Position numbers and translations under genes: made by a program | In this document: positions 52,871-61,030 of the stretch, piece after piece | Numbering within the stretch: position 1 is the first letter of the stretch | Layout of the letters: each line of letters starts with the position of its first letter | Notes under the pieces: model-generated | What the model saw: the letters and a program-made list of their open reading frames with translations, nothing else | Database searches by the model: none | What the model was told of the DNA's origin: nothing | NCBI RefSeq assembly: GCF_910591885.1 | Contig: NW_025963613.1 | Location: forward strand, 185,193 to 249,192 | DNA: 64,000 bases | Reading direction: 5' to 3' | From: Bombus terrestris | Taxonomy: Eukaryota; Arthropoda; Insecta; Hymenoptera; Apidae

Positions 52871-54150
52871 TTGTCCCACGTTGTTCCATGGTTTCCCACG
52901 TTGTCCCACGTTGTCCCACGTTGTCCCACGTTGTCCCACGTTGTCCCACGTTGTCCCACGTTGTCCCACGTTGTCCCACGTTTTCCCACGTTGTCCCACG
53001 TTGTCCCACGGTGTCCAACGATGTCCAACAATGTCCAACGGTGTCCCACGTTGTCCCACGTTGTTCCATGGTTTCCCACGTTGTCCCACGTTGTCCCACG
53101 TTGTCCCACGTTGTCCCACGTTGTCCCACGTTGTCCAACGATGTCCCACGTTGTCCCACGTTGTCCCACGTTGTCCCACGTTGTCCCACGATGTCCAACG
53201 GTGTCCAGCGATGTCCAACGGTGTCCAGCGATGTCCAACGGTGTCCCACGTTGTCCCACGTTTTCCCACGTTGTCCCACGTTGTCCCACGGTGTCCAACG
53301 ATGTCCAACGATGTCCAACGGTGTCCCACGTTGTCCCACGTTGTTCCATGGTTTCCCACGTTGTCCCACGTTGTCCCACGTTGTCCCACGGTGTCCAACG
53401 ATGTCCAACGGTGTCCAACGGTGTCCAACGGTGTCCAACGGTGTCCCACGTTGTCCCACGTTGTCCCACGTTGTCCCACGATGTCCCACGTTGTCCCACG
53501 TTGTCCCACGTTGTCCCACGTTGTCCCACGATGTCCCACGTTGTCCCACGTTGTCCCACGTTGTCCCACGTTGTCCCACGTTGTCCCACGTTGTCCAACG
53601 ATGTCCAACGGTGTCCCACGTTGTCCCACGTTGTTCCACGGTTTCCCACGTTGTCCCACGTTGTCCCACGTTGTCCCACGGTGTCCAACGATGTCCAACG
53701 GTGTCCAACGGTGTCCAACGGTGTCCAACGGTGTCCCACTTTGTCCCACGTTGTCCCACGTTGTCCCACGGTGTCCAACGATGTCCAACGGTGTCCCACG
53801 TTGTCCCACGTTGTCCCACGTTGTCCCACGTTGTCCCACGTTGTCCCACGATGTCCCACGTTGTCCCACGTTGTCCCACGTTGTCCCACGTTGTCCCACG
53901 TTGTCCCACGTTGTCCCACGTTGTCCCACGTTGTCCCACGTTGTCCCACGTTGTCCCACGTTGTCCCACGTTGTCCCACGTTGTCCCACGTTGTCCCACG
54001 TTGTCCCACGGTGTCCAACGGTGTCCAACGATGTCCCACGTTGTCCCACGTTGTCCCACGTTGTCCCACGTTGTCCCACGATGTCCCACGTTGTCCCACG
54101 TTGTCCCACGTTGTCCCACGTTGTCCCACGTTGTCCCACGTTGTCCCACG
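52871..54150. repeat. Segmental duplication Q, copy 1 (spacing 2340 bp)
   Basis: U8 at 52981 matches 55321. ATGTCCAACA at 53021 matches 55361. Doubled U9 at 53191 matches 55531. U6 at 53341 matches 55681. At 53631 the unit is TTGTTCCACG where the partner has TTGTTCCATG (55971), so this copy has a CpG restored or retained inside the U6 unit. Confidence 0.82.
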
Positions 54151-55210
54151 TTGTCCCACGTTGTCCCACGTTGTCCCACGGTGTCCAACGATGTCCAACG
54201 GTGTCCAGCGATGTCCAACGGTGTCCCACGTTGTCCCACGTTTTCCCACGTTGTCCCACGTTTTCCCACGTTGTCCCACGTTGTCCCACGGTGTCCAACG
54301 ATGTCCAACGATGTCCAACGGTGTCCCACGTTGTCCCACGTTGTTCCATGGTTTCCCACGTTGTCCCACGTTGTCCCACGTTGTCCCACGGTGTCCAACG
54401 ATGTCCAACGGTGTCCAACGGTGTCCCACGTTGTCCCACGTTGTCCCACGTTGTCCCACGATGTCCCACGTTGTCCCACGTTGTCCCACGTTGTCCCACG
54501 TTGTCCCACGTTGTCCCACGTTGTCCCACGTTGTCCCACGTTGTCCCACGTTGTCCCACGTTGTCCCACGATGTCCCACGTTGTCCCACGTTTTCCCACG
54601 TTGTCCCACGTTTTCCCACGTTGTCCCACGTTGTCCCACGGTGTCCAACGATGTCCAACGATGTCCAACGGTGTCCAACGGTGTCCAACGGTGTCCAACG
54701 GTGTCCCACGTTGTCCCACGTTGTCCCACGTTGTCCCACGTTGTCCCACGTTGTCCCACGTTGTCCAACGATGTCCAACGGTGTCCCACGTTGTCCCACG
54801 TTGTCCCACGTTGTCCCACGTTGTCCCACGTTGTCCCACGTTGTCCCACGTTGTCCCACGTTGTCCCACGTTGTCCCACGTTGTCCCACGTTGTCCCACG
54901 GTGTCCAACGGTGTCCAACGATGTCCCACGTTGTCCCACGTTGTCCCACGTTGTCCCACGTTGTCCCACGATGTCCCACGTTGTCCCACGTTGTCCCACG
55001 TTGTCCCACGTTGTCCCACGTTGTCCCACGGTGTCCAACGGTGTCCAACGATGTCCCACGTTGTCCCACGTTGTCCCACGTTGTCCCACGTTGTCCCACG
55101 TTGTCCCACGTTGTCCCACGTTGTCCCACGTTGTCCCACGATGTCCCACGTTGTCCCACGTTGTCCCACGTTGTCCCACGGTGTCCAACGATGTCCAACA
55201 ATGTCCAACG

Positions 55211-56280
55211 GTGTCCCACGTTGTCCCACGTTGTTCCATGGTTTCCCACGTTGTCCCACGTTGTCCCACGTTGTCCCACGTTGTCCCACGTTGTCCCACG
55301 TTGTCCCACGTTGTCCCACGTTTTCCCACGTTGTCCCACGTTGTCCCACGGTGTCCAACGATGTCCAACAATGTCCAACGGTGTCCCACGTTGTCCCACG
55401 TTGTTCCATGGTTTCCCACGTTGTCCCACGTTGTCCCACGTTGTCCCACGTTGTCCCACGTTGTCCCACGTTGTCCAACGATGTCCCACGTTGTCCCACG
55501 TTGTCCCACGTTGTCCCACGTTGTCCCACGATGTCCAACGGTGTCCAGCGATGTCCAACGGTGTCCAGCGATGTCCAACGGTGTCCCACGTTGTCCCACG
55601 TTTTCCCACGTTGTCCCACGTTGTCCCACGGTGTCCAACGATGTCCAACGATGTCCAACGGTGTCCCACGTTGTCCCACGTTGTTCCATGGTTTCCCACG
55701 TTGTCCCACGTTGTCCCACGTTGTCCCACGGTGTCCAACGATGTCCAACGGTGTCCAACGGTGTCCAACGGTGTCCAACGGTGTCCCACGTTGTCCCACG
55801 TTGTCCCACGTTGTCCCACGATGTCCCACGTTGTCCCACGTTGTCCCACGTTGTCCCACGTTGTCCCACGATGTCCCACGTTGTCCCACGTTGTCCCACG
55901 TTGTCCCACGTTGTCCCACGTTGTCCCACGTTGTCCAACGATGTCCAACGGTGTCCCACGTTGTCCCACGTTGTTCCATGGTTTCCCACGTTGTCCCACG
56001 TGGTCCCACGTTGTCCCACGGTGTCCAACGATGTCCAACGGTGTCCAACGGTGTCCAACGGTGTCCAACGGTGTCCCACGTTGTCCCACGTTGTCCCACG
56101 TTGTCCCACGGTGTCCAACGATGTCCAACGGTGTCCCACGTTGTCCCACGTTGTCCCACGTTGTCCCACGTTGTCCCACGTTGTCCCACGATGTCCCACG
56201 TTGTCCCACGTTGTCCCACGTTGTCCCACGTTGTCCCACGTTGTCCCACGTTGTCCCACGTTGTCCCACGTTGTCCCACG
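55211..56280. repeat. Segmental duplication Q, copy 2
   Basis: This is the partner of 52871 onward. From about 56280 the spacing drops by 220 bp because the U4-U4-U3 phrase found at 54011 is missing, a clean 22-unit deletion in this copy. Confidence 0.75.
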
Positions 56281-57060
56281 TTGTCCCACGTTGTCCCACG
56301 GTGTCCAACGATGTCCAACGGTGTCCAGCGATGTCCAACGGTGTCCCACGTTGTCCCACGTTTTCCCACGTTGTCCCACGTTTTCCCACGTTGTCCCACG
56401 TTGTCCCACGGTGTCCAACGATGTCCAACGATGTCCAACGGTGTCCCACGTTGTCCCACGTTGTTCCATGGTTTCCCACGTTGTCCCACGTTGTCCCACG
56501 TTGTCCCACGGTGTCCAACGATGTCCAACGGTGTCCAACGGTGTCCCACGTTGTCCCACGTTGTCCCACGTTGTCCCACGATGTCCCACGTTGTCCCACG
56601 TTGTCCCACGTTGTCCCACGTTGTCCCACGTTGTCCCACGTTGTCCCACGTTGTCCCACGTTGTCCCACGTTGTCCCACGTTGTCCCACGATGTCCCACG
56701 TTGTCCCACGTTGTCCCACGTTGTCCCACGTTGTCCCACGGTGTCCAACGGTGTCCAACGATGTCCCACGTTGTCCCACGTTGTCCCACGTTGTCCCACG
56801 TTGTCCCACGATGTCCCACGTTGTCCCACGTTGTCCCACGTTGTCCCACGTTGTCCCACGTTGTCCCACGGTGTCCAACGGTGTCCAACGATGTCCCACG
56901 TTGTCCCACGTTGTCCCACGTTGTCCCACGTTGTCCCACGTTGTCCCACGTTGTCCCACGTTGTCCCACGTTGTCCCACGATGTCCCACGTTGTCCCACG
57001 TTGTCCCACGTTGTCCCACGTTGTCCCACGTTGTCCCACGTTGTCCCACGATGTCCCACG

Positions 57061-57480
57061 TTGTCCCACGTTGTCCCACGTTGTCCCACGTTGTCCCACG
57101 GTGTCCAACGGTGTCCAACGATGTCCCACGTTGTCCCACGTTGTCCCACGTTGTCCCACGTTGTCCCACGTTGTCCCACGTTGTCCCACGTTGTCCCACG
57201 TTGTCCCACGTTGTCCCACGTTGTCCCACGTTGTCCCACGATGTCCAACGGTGTCCAGCGATGTCCAACGGTGTCCCACGTTGTCCCACGTTTTCCCACG
57301 TTGTCCCACGTTTTCCCACGTTGTCCCACGTTGTCCCACGGTGTCCAACGATGTCCAACGATGTCCAACGGTGTCCAACGGTGTCCAACGATGTCCCACG
57401 TTGTCCCACGTTGTCCCACGTTGTCCCACGTTGTCCCACGATGTCCCACGTTGTCCCACGTTGTCCCACGTTGTCCCACG
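57061..57480. repeat. 510-bp tandem duplication R, copy 1
   Basis: U4-U4-U3 at 57101-57130 matches 57611-57640. U9 at 57251 matches 57761. The U4-U4-U3 junction at 57371-57400 matches 57881-57910. The doubled U8 is retained in both copies. Confidence 0.82.
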
Positions 57481-57570
57481 GTGTCCAACGGTGTCCAACG
57501 ATGTCCCACGTTGTCCCACGTTGTCCCACGTTGTCCCACGTTGTCCCACGATGTCCCACGTTGTCCCACG

Positions 57571-57990
57571 TTGTCCCACGTTGTCCCACGTTGTCCCACG
57601 TTGTCCCACGGTGTCCAACGGTGTCCAACGATGTCCCACGTTGTCCCACGTTGTCCCACGTTGTCCCACGTTGTCCCACGTTGTCCCACGTTGTCCCACG
57701 TTGTCCCACGTTGTCCCACGTTGTCCCACGTTGTCCCACGTTGTCCCACGATGTCCAACGGTGTCCAGCGATGTCCAACGGTGTCCCACGTTGTCCCACG
57801 TTTTCCCACGTTGTCCCACGTTTTCCCACGTTGTCCCACGTTGTCCCACGGTGTCCAACGATGTCCAACGATGTCCAACGGTGTCCAACGGTGTCCAACG
57901 ATGTCCCACGTTGTCCCACGTTGTCCCACGTTGTCCCACGTTGTCCCACGATGTCCCACGTTGTCCCACGTTGTCCCACGTTGTCCCACG
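57571..57990. repeat. 510-bp tandem duplication R, copy 2
   Basis: This is the partner of 57061-57480, with the same unit order over about 42 units. Together the pair shows that duplication at the 0.5-kb scale also operates in the right part of the array, as duplication B does in the left part. Confidence 0.8.
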
Positions 57991-58400
57991 TTGTCCCACG
58001 TTGTCCCACGTTGTCCCACGTTGTCCCACGTTGTCCCACGTTGTCCCACGGTGTCCAACGATGTCCAACGGTGTCCAGCGATGTCCAACGGTGTCCCACG
58101 TTGTCCCACGTTTTCCCACGTTGTCCCACGTTTTCCCACGTTGTCCCACGTTGTCCCACGGTGTCCAACGATGTCCAACGATGTCCAACGGTGTCCCACG
58201 TTGTCCCACGTTGTTCCATGGTTTCCCACGTTGTCCCACGTTGTCCCACGTTGTCCCACGGTGCCCAACGATGTCCAACGGTGTCCAACGGTGTCCAACG
58301 GTGTCCAACGGTGTCCCACGTTGTCCCACGTTGTCCCACGTTGTCCCACGTTGTCCCACGTTGTCCCACGTTGTCCAACGATGTCCAACGGTGTCCCACG

Positions 58401-58630
58401 TTGTCCCACGTTGTCCCACGTTGTCCCACGTTGTCCCACGTTGTCCCACGTTGTCCCACGTTGTCCCACGTTGTCCCACGTTGTCCCACGTTGTCCCACG
58501 TTGTCCCACGTTGTCCCACGTTGTCCCACGTTGTCCCACGTTGTCCCACGTTGTCCCACGTTGTCCCACGTTGTCCCACGTTGTCCCACGTTGTCCCACG
58601 TTGTCCCACGTTGTCCCACGTTGTCCCACG
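58401..58630. repeat. Pure U1 tract (23 units)
   Basis: Twenty-three consecutive exact TTGTCCCACG units between U2 at 58391 and U4 at 58631. It is the longest pure tract I found in the right half. No partner of equal length was found nearby. Confidence 0.88.
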
Positions 58631-61030
58631 GTGTCCAACGGTGTCCAACGATGTCCCACGTTGTCCCACGGTGTCCAACGATGTCCAACGGTGTCCAACG
58701 GTGTCCAACGGTGTCCCACGTTGTCCCACGTTGTCCCACGTTGTCCCACGATGTCCCACGTTGTCCCACGTTGTCCCACGTTGTCCCACGTTGTCCCACG
58801 ATGTCCCACGTTGTCCCACGTTGTCCCACGTTGTCCCACGTTGTCCCACGTTGTCCCACGTTGTCTAACGATGTCCAACGGTGTCCCACGTTGTCCCACG
58901 TTGTTCCATGGTTTCCCACGTTGTCCCACGTGGTCCCACGTTGTCCCACGGTGTCCAACGATGTCCAACGGTGTCCAACGGTGTCCAACGGTGTCCAACG
59001 GTGTCCCACGTTGTCCCACGTTGTCCCACGTTGTCCCACGGTGTCCAACGATGTCCAACGGTGTCCCACGTTGTCCCACGTTGTCCCACGTTGTCCCACG
59101 TTGTCCCACGTTGTCCCACGTTGTCCCACGTTGTCCCACGTTGTCCCACGTTGTCCCACGTTGTCCCACGTTGTCCCACGTTGTCCCACGTTGTCCAACG
59201 GTGTCCAACGGTGTCCCACGTTGTCCCACGGTGTCCAACGGTGTCCCACGTTGTCCCACGTTGTCCCACGTTGTCCCACGTTGTCCCACGTTGTCCCACG
59301 TTGTCCCACGTTGTCCAACGATGTCCAACGGTGTCCCACGTTGTCCCACGTTGTTCCATGGTTTCCCCCGTTGTCCCACGTTGTCCCACGTTGTCCCACG
59401 GTGTCCAACGATGTCCAACGGTGTCCAACGGTGTCCAACGGTGTCCAACGGTGTCCCACGTTGTCCCACGTTGTCCCACGTTGTCCCACGGTGTCCAACG
59501 ATGTCCAACGGTGTCCCACGTTGTCCCACGTTGTCCCACGTTGTCCCACGTTGTCCCACGTTGTCCCACGATGTCCCACGTTGTCCCACGTTGTCCCACG
59601 TTGTCCCACGTTGTCCCACGTTGTCCCACGTTGTCCCACGTTGTCCCACGTTGTCCCACGTTGTCCCACGTTGTCCCACGTTGTCCCACGTTGTCCCACG
59701 TTGTCCCACGTTGTCCCACGGTGTCCAACGGTGTCCAACGATGTCCCACGTTGTCCCACGTTGTCCCACGTTGTCCCACGTTGTCCCACGATGTCCAACG
59801 GTGTCCAGCGATGTCCAACGGTGTCCAGCGATGTCCAACGGTGTCCCACGTTGTCCCACGTTTTCCCACGTTGTCCAACGGTGTCCCACGTTGTCCCACG
59901 TTGTTCCATGGTTTCCCACGTTGTCCCACGTTGTCCCACGTTGTCCCACGGTGTCCAACGATGTCCAACGGTGTCCAACGGTGTCCAACGGTGTCCAACG
60001 GTGTCCCACGTTGTCCCACGTTGTCCCACGTTGTCCCACGATGTCCCACGTTGTCCCACGTTGTCCCACGTTGTCCCACGTTGTCCCACGATGTCCCACG
60101 TTGTCCCACGTTGTCCCACGTTGTCCCACGTGGTCCCACGTTGTCCCACGGTGTCCAACGATGTCCAACTGTGTCCAACGGTGTCCAACGGTGTCCAACG
60201 GTGTCCCACGTTGTCCCACGTTGTCCCACGTTGTCCCACGGTGTCCAACGATGTCCAACGGTGTCCCACGTTGTCCCACGTTGTCCCACGTTGTCCCACG
60301 TTGTCCCACGTTGTCCCACGATGTCCCACGTTGTCCCACGTTGTCCCACGTTGTCCCACGTTGTCCCACGTTGTCCCACGGTGTCCAACGATGTCCAACG
60401 GTGTCCCACGTTGTCCCACGTTGTCCCACGTTGTCCCACGTTGTCCCACGTTGTCCCACGATGTCCCACGTTGTCCCACGTTGTCCCACGTTGTCCCACG
60501 TTGTCCCACGTTGTCCCACGGTGTCCAACGATGTCCAACGGTGTCCAACGGTGTCCCACGGTGTCCAACGTTGTCCCACGTTGTCCCACGTTGTCCCACG
60601 TTGTCCCACGTTGTCCCACGTTGTCCCACGTTGTCCCACGTTGTCCCACGTTGTCAAACGATGTCCCACGTTGTCCCACGTTGTCCCACGTTGTCCCACG
60701 TTGTCCCACGTTGTCCCACGTTGTCCCACGTTGTCCCACGTTGTCCCACGTTGTCCCACGTTTTCCCACGTTGTCCCACGTTGTCCCACGGTGTCCAACG
60801 ATGTCCAACGGTGTCCCACGTTGTCCAACGGTGTCCCACGTTGTCCCACGTTGTCCCACGTTGTCCCACGTTGTCAAACGATGTCCCACGTTGTCCCACG
60901 TTGTCCCACGTTGTCCCACGTTGTCCCACGTTGTCCCACGTTGTCCCACGTTGTCCCACGTTGTCCCACGTTGTCCCACGTTGTCCCACGTTGTCCCACG
61001 GTGTCCAACGATGTCCAACGGTGTCCAACG

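Noticed and set aside
26661..58868. A giant + strand protein gene of more than 10,000 codons of LSHVVPRCPT repeats
   Set aside because: All three + frames and all three minus frames are equally open because a stop-free 10-mer rotates through the frames. There is no unique N- or C-terminal domain, signal peptide, intron boundary, or frame-specific conservation. Variants do not favour any frame.
40624..60849. A long minus-strand gene of RGTTWDNVGQ repeats
   Set aside because: Same arithmetic cause on the other strand. Its ends are single-unit variants such as TTGTCAAACG and TTGTCACACG, which are inherited by segmental copying.
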